NCBI RefSeq assembly: GCF_003951285.1
Contig: NZ_RXFQ01000023.1
Location: forward strand, 40,005-104,004
Origin: Variovorax beijingensis
GTDB taxonomy: Bacteria > Pseudomonadota > Gammaproteobacteria > Burkholderiales > Burkholderiaceae_C
Length of the DNA stretch: 64,000 nt
Direction: 5' to 3'
Numbering within the stretch: position 1 is the first letter of the stretch; the number at the start of each line of letters is the position of its first letter. This document shows, in pieces, positions 53,081-62,651 of this stretch. The translations under genes were made by a program, and so were the position numbers. The notes under the pieces are model-generated. The model had not been told where the DNA came from, made no database searches, and saw nothing but the letters and a program-made list of their open reading frames with translations.

Positions 53081-53443
53081 ATGCACGTGACCCGTTTCAG
53101 CGAAGCGCCGCACTACGAGGCGCCCAACCATTTCGACATGCGCTGCCTGCGCCTGCAGGGCAAGGAGGCCGGGCCTTCGACGCAGATGTGGATGGGCATG
53201 AGCCAGATCCTGCCCGGCGGCCATACCGGGCTCGACGGCTCGCCGATGGAAAAGCTCTACCTCGTGCTCGAAGGCCAGCTCCATGTGGTCGGCGAGCTCG
53301 ACGGCGCGCACCAGGAAGAAGTGCTCGGCCCCTACGACAGCTGCCGCTTCGCGCCCGGCGAAAAGCGCCAACTGGAAAACCGCGGCAACCGGCCGGTGCT
53401 GGTGGCACTGGTGATGCCGAACAGCGCGCCGCCGCCGGGCTAG
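53081..53443 (+). CDS. Cupin-domain protein
   Basis: A 120-residue single-cupin protein: motif 1 PGGHTGLDGSPMEKLYLVLEGQLHV (about 47-71) and motif 2 around YDSCRFAPGEKRQLEN (84-99). One His/Glu ligand pair of the usual metal site is reduced, so a catalytic role is uncertain; it may be a decarboxylase, isomerase or binding protein. Twenty-eight bases after the MDR gene. Confidence 0.82.
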   Translation: MHVTRFSEAPHYEAPNHFDMRCLRLQGKEAGPSTQMWMGMSQILPGGHTGLDGSPMEKLYLVLEGQLHVVGELDGAHQEEVLGPYDSCRFAPGEKRQLENRGNRPVLVALVMPNSAPPPG

Positions 53444-53501
53444 CGCGCCTTGCCCTCAGTCATTCATCGCTCGCACAAACAAATCAACGGAGACAAGACG
53501 C

Positions 53502-54497
53502 ATGAAGAAGACATTCAACACCTGGAGCCGCCGGCAGGCGCTCACCGCAGCCGCAGCGCTCGCGGCCATCGGCACGCTCGGCGTCGCACACGCGCAGAAC
53601 GCCTGGCCCGGCACGCAGCCGATCAAGCTCGTGGTGCCCTTCACCGCAGGCAGCGGCACCGACATCGTCGCGCGGCTCGTGGCCGAGAAGCTCGGGCCTG
53701 CGCTGGGCACCAGCGTGGTGGTGGACAACAAGCCCGGCGCGGGCGGCACGCTGGGTGCGGCCATCACGGCCAAGGCGCCGGCCGATGGCTACACGCTGCT
53801 GGTGCATTCGGCCGGGCACCTGGTGAATCCGTGGATCTACAAGGGCCTGTCGTACGACACGATCAAGGACTTCACCGGCATCACGCCGATGGCAAGCCTG
53901 CCCAACGTGCTGGTCACCGCGCCTTCGCACTTCGCGAACGTGCAGGACCTGGTCGCGAAGGCCAAGGCCAGGCCGGGCGGCCTCAACTACGGCTCCGCGG
54001 GCAACGGCTCGGCCACGCACATGAATGCCGAGGTGTTCCGCCTCGCGGCCGGGCTCGATGCGCAGCACGTGCCCTTCCGCGGCACGCCCGAGGCCATGAC
54101 CGAGGTGATGGCCGGGCGCGTCGACTGGTTCTTCGCGCCGATGGTGTCGGCCCTGCCGCTCATCAAGAGCGGCAAGCTGCAGGCGCTGGCCGTGGGCACC
54201 GCGAAGCGCTCGCCGGCGCTGCCCGAGGCGCCCACCACGGTGGAAGCCGGCGTGCCGGGTTCCGAGTACCTGTTCTGGGTCGGTCTCTTCGCACCCGCGA
54301 AGACGCCGCAGCCGGTGGTGGACCGGCTGCAGGCCGAGGTCGCGAAGATCATGGCTTCGCCCGAACTCAAGGAACGGCTCGACAAGCTCGGCGCCGAGCC
54401 CTTCACGATGCCGTCGGCGCAGTTCAACAAGTTCATCGCCGACGAGACGGCCAAGGCGCAGCAGGTGGTCAAGGCCGCGAGCATCAAGGTGGATTGA
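53502..54497 (+). CDS. Bug-family tripartite tricarboxylate-type receptor
   Basis: A 331-residue periplasmic receptor of the Bug family. A Tat/Sec-like signal (SRRQALTAAAALAAIGTLGVAHA, cleavage near residue 30) precedes the characteristic KLVVPFTAGSGTDIVARLVAEKL and NKPGAGGTLGAAITAKAPADGYT. Betaproteobacteria have many Bug proteins that bind organic acids and their amides. Here it probably captures the operon's substrate. No TctA/TctB membrane genes are present nearby, so it may use a shared transporter or act as a sensor ligand carrier. Confidence 0.93.
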   Translation: MKKTFNTWSRRQALTAAAALAAIGTLGVAHAQNAWPGTQPIKLVVPFTAGSGTDIVARLVAEKLGPALGTSVVVDNKPGAGGTLGAAITAKAPADGYTLLVHSAGHLVNPWIYKGLSYDTIKDFTGITPMASLPNVLVTAPSHFANVQDLVAKAKARPGGLNYGSAGNGSATHMNAEVFRLAAGLDAQHVPFRGTPEAMTEVMAGRVDWFFAPMVSALPLIKSGKLQALAVGTAKRSPALPEAPTTVEAGVPGSEYLFWVGLFAPAKTPQPVVDRLQAEVAKIMASPELKERLDKLGAEPFTMPSAQFNKFIADETAKAQQVVKAASIKVD

Positions 54498-54499
54498 GC

Positions 54500-56176
54500 A
54501 TGCTGCGCACACTGCTCACGGCGGCCGCGACGGCTGCACTGCTGCTGCTGCCGCCTGCCACGCAGGCCCAGCCGGCCGACCTGATCGTCACCAACGCGAA
54601 GATCGCCACGCTCGACGCGGCCGCCACCACCGCGCAGGCACTGGCTGTGCGCGAGGGCCGCATCGTGGCGGTCGGCAATGCCGCGCAGGTGCGCGCGTTC
54701 TCGGGCCCGATCACGCGCACGGTGGATGCCGGAGGGCGCACCGTGATCCCGGGCCTCATCGACTCGCACATGCACGCGGTGCGCGCGGCGCTGAGCTATT
54801 CGACCGAGGTCAACTGGATCGGCGCCGGCAGCATCGGCGAAGCCATGGACCGCATCCGCGCCGCGGCCGCGCGTGCACGGCCCGGCGGCTGGCTGATCGT
54901 GGCCGGGGGCTGGACCGAGCAGCAGTTCGCCGAGCGCCGCCGCCCCACCGCGGCCGAGTTGCAGGAGGCCGCGCCCAACCATCCGGTGTACGTGCAGCTG
55001 TTCTACGAAGCGGTGGCGATGACGCCCAAGGCGCTCGAAGCGCTGGGCGTTCCGGCGGGCACGCTGCCGGCCGGCATGAAGCCCGCGGCGGACGGTGCGC
55101 CGGGCTGGATGACGGGCGACATCGTCGGCATCTCGGCGCTGTTCGACAAGCTGCCCAAGCCGACCTACGACGACAACCTGGCCGGCACGCGCGCCTTCTT
55201 CCGCGAGCTGAACCGCCTGGGCATCACCGGCCTGGTGGACCCGGGCGGCTTCAGCATTGCGCCGTCGCAGTACGCGGCGCTGTTCGAGCTGTGGCGCGAG
55301 AAGGCGCTGACGCTGCGCGTGGCCTACAGCGTGTTCGCGCAGAAGCCCGGCGCCGAGCTGCAGGAGTTCCGCGAGCTCACGCAGATGCTGCCGATGGGCT
55401 TCGGCGACGACATGCTCAAGTTCAACGGCCTCGGCGAACGCGTGACGCTCGCGATGTACAACAACAATTTTCCCGACGCGGCCGCGAAAGAGAAGTTCCA
55501 CGAGCTCATCAAGTGGGCGGCGATGCGCAAGCTCGCGGTCACCATCCACTGGCAGGAGAACGGCTCGGTCGAGCACCTGCTCGGGCTCTACGAGAAGCTC
55601 AACGCCGAAGTGCCGATCAAGGACCTGCGCTGGTCGATCGCGCACCTGGACGACGCCTCGCCCGAAACACTCGCGCGCATGAAGGCGCTGGGCATCGGCT
55701 GGACGATGCAGGACGCGATGTACTTCCAGGGCGACCGTGCGCTCGCCACGCGCGGCGACGCGGCGCGCCGCATGCCGCCCATCGGCAGCGCGCTGCGCAC
55801 CGGCGTGAACGTGGGCGCCGGCACCGATGCGCACCGCGTGGCTTCGTACAACCCCTTTGTCGCGCTGCAATGGATGCTCGACGGCAGGACGGTGAGCGGC
55901 AAGGCCATGCGCGGCGCCGACGAAACGCCCACGCGCGAGCAGGCGCTGCGGCTCTACACGGTGGGCAGCGCGTGGTTCAGCTTCGACGAGGCAAGGCGCG
56001 GCACGCTCGAAGTGGGCAAGCTCGCGGACTTCGCGATCCTCGACCAGGACTTCTTCTCGGTGCCGCTGGAGCGCATCGGCAGGACGGTGTCGCTGATGAC
56101 GGTGGTGGGCGGGCGCGTGGTGTATGCCGCGCGGCCCTTCGATGCGGCAGGCACCTCGGTGGCCGCGGCACCCTAG
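54500..56176 (+). CDS. Secreted amidohydrolase, YtcJ/family 3-like
   Basis: A 558-residue metal-dependent amidohydrolase with a signal peptide (LLTAAATAALLLLPPATQAQ, cleavage near residue 23). The metal site starts with IDSHMHA (about 90-96); further His and Asp ligands lie in IHWQENGS, SIAHLDDA and GAGTDAHR. The YtcJ-type proteins hydrolyse amide or related C-N bonds in the periplasm. It overlaps nothing but starts two bases after the Bug stop, the last gene of the LacI-controlled operon. It may release the compound bound by the Bug receptor. It ends overlapping the convergent glycosylase gene by four bases. Confidence 0.88.
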   Translation: MLRTLLTAAATAALLLLPPATQAQPADLIVTNAKIATLDAAATTAQALAVREGRIVAVGNAAQVRAFSGPITRTVDAGGRTVIPGLIDSHMHAVRAALSYSTEVNWIGAGSIGEAMDRIRAAAARARPGGWLIVAGGWTEQQFAERRRPTAAELQEAAPNHPVYVQLFYEAVAMTPKALEALGVPAGTLPAGMKPAADGAPGWMTGDIVGISALFDKLPKPTYDDNLAGTRAFFRELNRLGITGLVDPGGFSIAPSQYAALFELWREKALTLRVAYSVFAQKPGAELQEFRELTQMLPMGFGDDMLKFNGLGERVTLAMYNNNFPDAAAKEKFHELIKWAAMRKLAVTIHWQENGSVEHLLGLYEKLNAEVPIKDLRWSIAHLDDASPETLARMKALGIGWTMQDAMYFQGDRALATRGDAARRMPPIGSALRTGVNVGAGTDAHRVASYNPFVALQWMLDGRTVSGKAMRGADETPTREQALRLYTVGSAWFSFDEARRGTLEVGKLADFAILDQDFFSVPLERIGRTVSLMTVVGGRVVYAARPFDAAGTSVAAAP

Positions 56177-56751
56177 GGCGGCGCGAGCGCCTGCCGCACG
56201 CGTTCGCGCAGCACCGGCAGCACCTCGCTTTCGAACCACGGGTGGTGCTTGAACCAGCCGGTGTTGCGTGGCGAAGGATGCGGCAGCGGAGCGAAGCGCG
56301 GTGCGTAGTCCGCAAAGGCCGCGACGGTTTCGGTGACGCCGGCCTTGCGTGCCGCGCCCAAAAAGTGGCGCTGCGCGTACTGGCCGATCAGGAGCGTGAG
56401 TTCGACCCGGCTCATCTGCGCGAGCAGGCGCGCATGCCAGAGCTCTGCGCACTCCCGGCGCGGCGGCAGGTCGCCGCTGCTGCCGCGGCCCGGGTAGCAA
56501 TAACCCATCGGCATGATCGCGATGCGCGCGGCGTCGTAGAACAGCTCGCGGTCGATGCCGAGCCAGCGGCGCAGCTGCTCGCCACTCTTGTCGTCCCATG
56601 GCAGGCCGGTGGCATGCACCGTCAGGCTCGGCGCCTGGCCGACGATCAAGAGGCGCGCGCCGGCGCTGGCCTGCACCACGGGCCGCGGGCCCAGCGGCAG
56701 CTGCGCGGCGCAGGCGGTGCAGCCGCGGATTTCCGCGAGCAGCGCATCCAT
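56173..56751 (-). CDS. Uracil-DNA glycosylase superfamily protein
   Basis: A 192-residue protein of the UDG fold (family 4/5-like or uncharacterised subgroup). The active-site-like motif VGQAPSLTVHATGLPWDDKSGEQLR (about 38-62), a conserved GYCYPG segment and the C-terminal HPSPRNTGWFK, the typical His-Pro-Ser loop. Such proteins excise uracil or damaged bases. Four Cys for an FeS cluster are not all visible (two in CTACAAQ). The chosen ATG (MDALLAEIRGCTAC) removes a low-complexity upstream extension. It converges with the amidohydrolase gene. Confidence 0.84.
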   Translation of the reverse strand: MDALLAEIRGCTACAAQLPLGPRPVVQASAGARLLIVGQAPSLTVHATGLPWDDKSGEQLRRWLGIDRELFYDAARIAIMPMGYCYPGRGSSGDLPPRRECAELWHARLLAQMSRVELTLLIGQYAQRHFLGAARKAGVTETVAAFADYAPRFAPLPHPSPRNTGWFKHHPWFESEVLPVLRERVRQALAPP

Positions 56752-56767
56752 GGCGCCGGCGCGCGCG

Positions 56768-57598
56768 CTATTCGGAGAACCGGCCGAAGAAGCCATCGAG
56801 GTCGGCCCCCGAAGCCGCGCCTTCGAAGCCGTCGAAACGCCCCTGCTCGGCCAGCGCCCGCGCGGCGCGGTCGAAGCCGCCCCAGGCCGCGCGAGCGAGC
56901 GCACCGCCCACGCTGACGCGCCGCACGCCGAGCGCGGCAATGTCCTGCATGCTGAGCTCGCTGGGCCAGCCGATCAGCAGGTTGACCGGCTTGGGCGCCA
57001 CCGCGGCCACCACCGCGGCGATCTGCTCGCGCGTGCGGATGCCCGGCGCGTAGAGGCAGTCGGCGCCGGCCTCGGCGTAGGCCTTGAGGCGGGCGATGGC
57101 GTCGTCTAGGTCGGGGCGACCGGCGAAGAAGTTCTCGGCGCGGCCCACCAGCAGCGTGTCGCCGCCGGCCGCGTCGATGGCACGGCGGGCGGCGCGCAGC
57201 CGTTCGACCGCAATGCCGATCTCGAACAGCGGATTCGCCGCATCGCCGGTCGAGTCCTCGATCGACAGGCCCGCCACGCCGGTCTCGACGGCCAGGCGCA
57301 CGCTTTCGGCCACGCCCTGGGCATCGGCCGCAAAGCCGTTCTCGAAGTCCGCATTCACGGGCAGGTCGGTGGCATCGACGATGTCGCGCAGGTGGGCCAG
57401 CATGGTGTCGCGCGATTGCCCTCCGTCCGCCAGGCCCTGCGACCAGGCATGGCCCGAGCTCGTGGTGGCGAGCGCCTTGAAACCCAGGCCCTGCAGGTAG
57501 CGCGCGCTGCCCTTGTCCCAGGGATTGGGAATGGCGAAGCAGCCCTGTTCGTGCAGCGCGCGGAAATCGGCGCGTTTCTGGGCGACGGTGCGGGTCAT
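56768..57598 (-). CDS. Isocitrate lyase/PEP mutase-family protein
   Basis: A 276-residue TIM-barrel protein of the ICL/PEP mutase superfamily. Visible: NPWDKGSARYLQGLGFKALATTSSG (25-49), DADFENGFA-like VNADFENGFA (80-89) and SIEDSTG (110-116), the metal-binding Asp/Glu. The Cys of isocitrate lyase (KKCGH) is missing, so a lyase or hydrolase on a 2-methylisocitrate- or phosphonate-like compound is possible, but no reaction can be chosen. Next to it on the same strand is the glycosylase-like gene, 16 bases away. Confidence 0.87.
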   Translation of the reverse strand: MTRTVAQKRADFRALHEQGCFAIPNPWDKGSARYLQGLGFKALATTSSGHAWSQGLADGGQSRDTMLAHLRDIVDATDLPVNADFENGFAADAQGVAESVRLAVETGVAGLSIEDSTGDAANPLFEIGIAVERLRAARRAIDAAGGDTLLVGRAENFFAGRPDLDDAIARLKAYAEAGADCLYAPGIRTREQIAAVVAAVAPKPVNLLIGWPSELSMQDIAALGVRRVSVGGALARAAWGGFDRAARALAEQGRFDGFEGAASGADLDGFFGRFSE

Positions 57599-57696
57599 GG
57601 AAGCCTCATCTTTCTTTCTTGCGTGCGAAGGATGGGGTTTTAACGCAACGAGACGGACATTGCGCGAGCACAGCTTTCGGTGTTCTGATCGGCCCC

Positions 57697-58155
57697 ATGT
57701 CCTACGTCATCCTGCTCTTCATCCATCTTCTCGCCGCCGCCTTCTGGGTCGGCGGCATGGCCACCCTGCACTTCGCGGTGCGCCCCGCCGCGGTCGCCAC
57801 GCTGGAGCCGCCGCTGCGCCTGCGCACCATGGCGGCGGCACTGCGGCGCTTCTTCGTCGGCGTGGACGCGGCCGTCACGCTGCTGTTCGCGACCGGCGTG
57901 GCGATGATCCTGCTCGCGGGCGGCTTCCGCGCGGTGCACTGGCGCATCGAGGCGATGATGGGCATCGCCCTCGTGATGGCCGGCATCTACGTGTACATCC
58001 GCGCCTCGGTGTTCAGGGCGCTGCGGCGCGCGGTGGAAGAAAGCGCATGGCCGGTGGCGGCCGGGCGGCTCGACATGGTTCGCAAGCTGGTGAGCCTGAA
58101 CCTCGCGCTCGGCGTGGCGGTGTTCGGCGTGGCGATCCTGGGGCGCGCCGCCTAG
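57697..58155 (+). CDS. CopD-like four-helix membrane protein
   Basis: A 152-residue inner-membrane protein with four hydrophobic helices (about 3-22, 51-74, 82-106, 125-148), including a His/Trp-bearing first helix (LLFIHLLAAAFWVGGMATLHFA) like the CopD/YebZ domain. Copper-related or electron-transfer functions are known for the family, but no copper genes are near. Divergent from the PEP mutase-like gene. It overlaps the convergent VOC gene by four bases. Confidence 0.78.
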   Translation: MSYVILLFIHLLAAAFWVGGMATLHFAVRPAAVATLEPPLRLRTMAAALRRFFVGVDAAVTLLFATGVAMILLAGGFRAVHWRIEAMMGIALVMAGIYVYIRASVFRALRRAVEESAWPVAAGRLDMVRKLVSLNLALGVAVFGVAILGRAA

Positions 58156-58586
58156 CGGCGTGCCGGCCCTTTCAGCTCGACGCCGTTGCCGTCAGGGTCG
58201 GCGATGTAGATCGAGGGGCCGTTGCCTTCGGCGCCGAAGTTGTTCTGCACGTCGCCGCTCACCGGCACGCCGTGCCGGGCCATCAGCGCGCGGATGGCCG
58301 CCTCGTCGAAGGGCTCGATGCGCAGGCAGAGGTGATCGACGTTGCGGCCTTCCTTGCCGGCCAGGGCGCCGCCCTGCTTGCCGAGCGGGCCGTCGTGCGA
58401 GACGAGATCGATGAGGCTCGCACCGGCGCGCAGGTGCACCAGCCCCAGGTCGTCGCGGCGCTTCTCGACCTGGCAGCCCAGCACGTCGCGGTAGAAGGCG
58501 ATCGACTGCTCGATGTCCTTCACGCGCAGCACGACATGGTCGATGCGCAGGACCGAGAACGGCAGGCTGTGCGTCGGATCGGCCAT
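58152..58586 (-). CDS. VOC/glyoxalase-bleomycin resistance-type metalloprotein
   Basis: A 144-residue vicinal oxygen chelate protein with two beta-alpha-beta-beta-beta repeats: RIDHVVLRVKDIEQSIAFYRDVLG (about 14-37) and VDHLCLRIEPFDE, with final GNGVELKG. The ligands are two His and one Glu. Members are glyoxalases, dioxygenases or resistance proteins. It lies immediately downstream of the CoA-transferase gene on the same strand (26 bases) and may handle an intermediate. Confidence 0.87.
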   Translation of the reverse strand: MADPTHSLPFSVLRIDHVVLRVKDIEQSIAFYRDVLGCQVEKRRDDLGLVHLRAGASLIDLVSHDGPLGKQGGALAGKEGRNVDHLCLRIEPFDEAAIRALMARHGVPVSGDVQNNFGAEGNGPSIYIADPDGNGVELKGPARR

Positions 58587-58611
58587 GGCGTGAGTCCTTT
58601 CTACATGGGGT

Positions 58612-59850
58612 TCAGACCACGCCGGCCGCGCGCAGCGCGTCGAAGCGCGCGGTGTCGATGCCGAACTCGGCCAGCACCTCGCGCGTGTGCTGCCCGAGCG
58701 CCGGCGGCGCATGGCGCAGCACGGGCGGGGTGGCCGCGAGGCGCAGCGGGCTTGCCACGCCGGTGATGCTGGCGATGCCGTCGCCCGCATCGCGCGGCAG
58801 CGTGACGGCCAGGCCGCGCGACTTGACCTGCGCGTCGTCGAAGGCCTGCGCGATGTCGTTGATCGGGCCGCAGGGCACGGCCTTGTCTTCGAGCAGCGCG
58901 ACCCAGTCGGCGGTGCTGCGGGTGCGCGTGAGCTCTTCCATCATCGGAATGAGCACGCCGCGGTGCTTCACGCGCAGCGTGTTGCTCGCAAAGCGCGCAT
59001 CGGCGGCCCACTCGGCATGGCCGGCCGCTTCGCAGAAGCGCGCGAACTGGCCGTTGTTGCCGATGGCCAGCAGCATCGAGCCGTCCTGCGTCGGAAAGTC
59101 CTGGTACGGCGCCAGGCTCGGGTGCGTGTTGCCCTGGCGCTGCGGCGGCTTGCCGGTATTGAGGAAGGCGCTGGCCTGGTTGGCGAGGATGGCCATGCCC
59201 ACGTCGAGCAGCGCCATGTCGATGTGCTGGCCCTCGCCCGTGCGGTCGCGCACCTGCAGCGCCGCGAGGATGGCGGTGCTTGCATAGACGCCGGTGAACA
59301 GGTCGGTGAGCGCCACGCCCACGCGCAGCGGGCCGCCGCCGGGCACGTCGTCGGGGCGGCCGGTGATGCTCATCATGCCGGTCATGGCCTGGATCATCAG
59401 GTCGTAGCCCGCGCGCTCGGCGTACGGGCCGTCGTGGCCGAAGCCGGTCACGCTGCAATAGACGAGGCGCGGGTTGGCCGCGCGCAGGCTCTCGTGGTCG
59501 AGGCCGTATTGCTTCAGGCCCCCGGTCTTGAAGTTCTCCACCACGATGTCTGCCTGCGCCGCCATCTGCTTCAGGAGCGCCTGCCCCTCGGGCGTGGCCA
59601 TGTCGACCGTGACCGAGCGCTTGTTGCGGTTGCAGGCCGTGAAGTAGCTGGCCTGGTCGGTATCGTTGCCGTCGGCGTCCTTGATGAAGGGCGGGCCCCA
59701 GGTGCGCGTGTCGTCGCCGACGCCGGGGCGCTCGATCTTGATGACGTCGGCGCCCAGGTCCGCGAGGATCTGCGTGCACCACGGGCCCGCGAGCACGCGG
59801 GACAGATCGAGGACCTTGATGCCGTCCAGGGCTGCGGGCTTGGCCGTCAT
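58612..59850 (-). CDS. CaiB/BaiF family III CoA-transferase
   Basis: A 412-residue type III CoA-transferase. Typical beginning GIKVLDLSRVLAGPWCTQILADLGADVIKIE, with RPGVGDDTRTWGPPF and a long interlocking domain; the catalytic Asp is expected in GYDLMIQAMTG near residue 170. It transfers CoA between acyl-CoA and a free acid, such as glutarate or another dicarboxylate. It follows gcdH by 11 bases, so it most likely activates glutarate to glutaryl-CoA, the substrate of GcdH. Confidence 0.93.
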   Translation of the reverse strand: MTAKPAALDGIKVLDLSRVLAGPWCTQILADLGADVIKIERPGVGDDTRTWGPPFIKDADGNDTDQASYFTACNRNKRSVTVDMATPEGQALLKQMAAQADIVVENFKTGGLKQYGLDHESLRAANPRLVYCSVTGFGHDGPYAERAGYDLMIQAMTGMMSITGRPDDVPGGGPLRVGVALTDLFTGVYASTAILAALQVRDRTGEGQHIDMALLDVGMAILANQASAFLNTGKPPQRQGNTHPSLAPYQDFPTQDGSMLLAIGNNGQFARFCEAAGHAEWAADARFASNTLRVKHRGVLIPMMEELTRTRSTADWVALLEDKAVPCGPINDIAQAFDDAQVKSRGLAVTLPRDAGDGIASITGVASPLRLAATPPVLRHAPPALGQHTREVLAEFGIDTARFDALRAAGVV

Positions 59851-59861
59851 GCGCTCTTCGT

Positions 59862-61061
<1,200 letters not shown>

Positions 61062-61147
61062 GTGCTTGTCTCCGGAAGAGGGAAAAAGAGGGGGAATGGG
61101 TCGATCCTAGCCATGCGGGGGCCCGGGCGCAAACGATGAATCCTCAC

Positions 61148-61174
61148 CCAGATATGCGCGCCGTGCACATCTGG
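61148..61174. promoter_or_regulatory. Putative LysR operator between gcdH and lysR
   Basis: A 27-base imperfect palindrome: outer arms CCAGAT (61148-61153) and ATCTGG (61169-61174), with an inner ATATGCGC/GTGCACAT pair, two mismatches per arm. It lies 87 bases before gcdH and 65 before lysR. Confidence 0.55.
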
Positions 61175-61238
61175 CACCCATGTGGCAAGTCGTTTCCATT
61201 GGTGACGGCGCCCGCCCAGTCATACACTACCGGCATAC

Positions 61239-62147
61239 ATGCGCCGCAAGATTCCTCCCCTGCAGACCCTCGTGTGCTTCGACGCCGCCGCGCGCCACGA
61301 GAGCTACACGCGCGCCGCGCAGGAACTCGCGCTCACGCAGAGCGCGGTGTCGCGCCAGATCGGCACGCTCGAGGCCTTCCTGGGCGTGGCGCTGTTCCGC
61401 CGCACGCGCCACGGCGTGGCGCTCACCGCGAGCGGCGCGGCCTATGCGCGGCAGATCACCAAGCGGCTCGAGGCGATGGAGCGCGACACGCTCGACGCCA
61501 TGGCGCACCAGGGCGAAGGCGGCTCGCTCTCATTGGCGGCGGTGCCCACCTTTGCCACGCGCTGGCTGATGCCGCGGCTCAAGGGCTTCGCGGCGCTGCA
61601 GCCCGACGTGGTGGTGCACATCGAGACGCGCACCCGGCCTTTCCTGTTTGCCGATGCGGAGTTCGACGCCGCGCTGTATGCCGGCACGCCCGCGCAGGTC
61701 GAGAACTGGGCCGGTACGCGCGCGCTCCTGCTGATGCACGAGGACGTGGTGCCGGTGTGCAGCCCCTCGCTGTTGCCGCGCGGCAAGGCCGTGGCGCCCG
61801 CGGCCATCGCGCAGATGCCGCTCTTGCAGCAGAGCACGCGCCCCGACGGCTGGCGCCAGTGGTTCGACGCGCAGCAGATCGATGCACCCAATGCACGCGG
61901 CGGGCCGCGCTACGAGCTCTTTTCCATATTGGCCGCGGCCGCCTCGCACGGCCTGGGCGTGGCGCTGATGCCCACCATGCTGGTGGCCGACGAACTCGCG
62001 CGCGGCGAACTGGTGGTGGCCTGCGCGCGGCCGCTGTCGGGCGAGCGCAACTACTACCTCGTGACGCCCGAGCGCGCCGACCAGCGGCCGCTGCTGAAGT
62101 TCTTCAGCGACTGGCTGCTGGCCGAGGCGCAGCGCAGCGCCGCCTGA
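61239..62147 (+). CDS. LysR-family regulator, probable controller of gcdH
   Basis: A 302-residue LysR protein of the GcvA-like group: helix-turn-helix in residues 7-66 (PPLQTLVCFDAAARHESYTRAAQELALTQSAVSRQIGTLE), effector domain from about 95. Divergent from gcdH and the CoA-transferase; glutarate-type dicarboxylates or glutaryl-CoA are likely effectors by analogy with GcdR. Target is inferred from gene arrangement and the palindrome at 61148-61174. Confidence 0.9.
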   Translation: MRRKIPPLQTLVCFDAAARHESYTRAAQELALTQSAVSRQIGTLEAFLGVALFRRTRHGVALTASGAAYARQITKRLEAMERDTLDAMAHQGEGGSLSLAAVPTFATRWLMPRLKGFAALQPDVVVHIETRTRPFLFADAEFDAALYAGTPAQVENWAGTRALLLMHEDVVPVCSPSLLPRGKAVAPAAIAQMPLLQQSTRPDGWRQWFDAQQIDAPNARGGPRYELFSILAAAASHGLGVALMPTMLVADELARGELVVACARPLSGERNYYLVTPERADQRPLLKFFSDWLLAEAQRSAA

Positions 62148-62213
62148 GACGGTGCCGATATGATGGTCCGCACAATCGCGCGCCATTGCGCCCCGCCTTG
62201 CGCCCCTCACACC

Positions 62214-62618
62214 ATGCTGAACAACCTCGCTCCCTTTCTCGTGCACTGGGCCATCACCGCGCTGTCGCTGTGGGTGGCCAGCCTGATCTTTCGCGGCATC
62301 AAGTTCGAGAACACTTCCGCGCTCGTGATCTCGGCCCTGCTGCTGGGCCTGGCCAATGCCGTCGTCAAGCCGCTTTTGATCGTGCTCACGCTGCCGCTGA
62401 CGCTGCTGACGCTCGGCCTCTTCCTGCTGGTGATCAACGCGCTGATGATCATGCTGGTGGCCGCGCTGGTGCGCGGATTCAAACTCTCGGGCTTCTGGAC
62501 CGCGTTCTTCGCGAGCATCTTCATCTCGCTGCTGAGCATTGCGATCGACTCGCTGGTGAGCAGTGGCGACCCCGCCACCACCATCCAGATGCCGACGGGC
62601 AGCGGCAAGTGGCTGTAG
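62214..62618 (+). CDS. Phage holin-like/YvlD family small membrane protein
   Basis: A 134-residue four-helix membrane protein (PF04020, 'four-TMS holin superfamily IV' or YvlD). Helices at about 6-24, 34-52, 56-80 and 95-118, with FRGIKFENTSALVISALLLGLANAVVKP, the family's hallmark. The phage name is misleading; it is a common envelope protein with no phage genes here. Following the LysR gene by 66 bases; probably separately transcribed. Confidence 0.83.
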   Translation: MLNNLAPFLVHWAITALSLWVASLIFRGIKFENTSALVISALLLGLANAVVKPLLIVLTLPLTLLTLGLFLLVINALMIMLVAALVRGFKLSGFWTAFFASIFISLLSIAIDSLVSSGDPATTIQMPTGSGKWL

Positions 62619-62651
62619 CAGGCCCCGCAGCCCGGGCCTGAGCCGGGCCCG

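Noticed and set aside
62214..62618. Prophage remnant suggested by a holin-like protein
   Set aside because: The protein is a common four-helix envelope family, and no phage genes or attachment sites are near.
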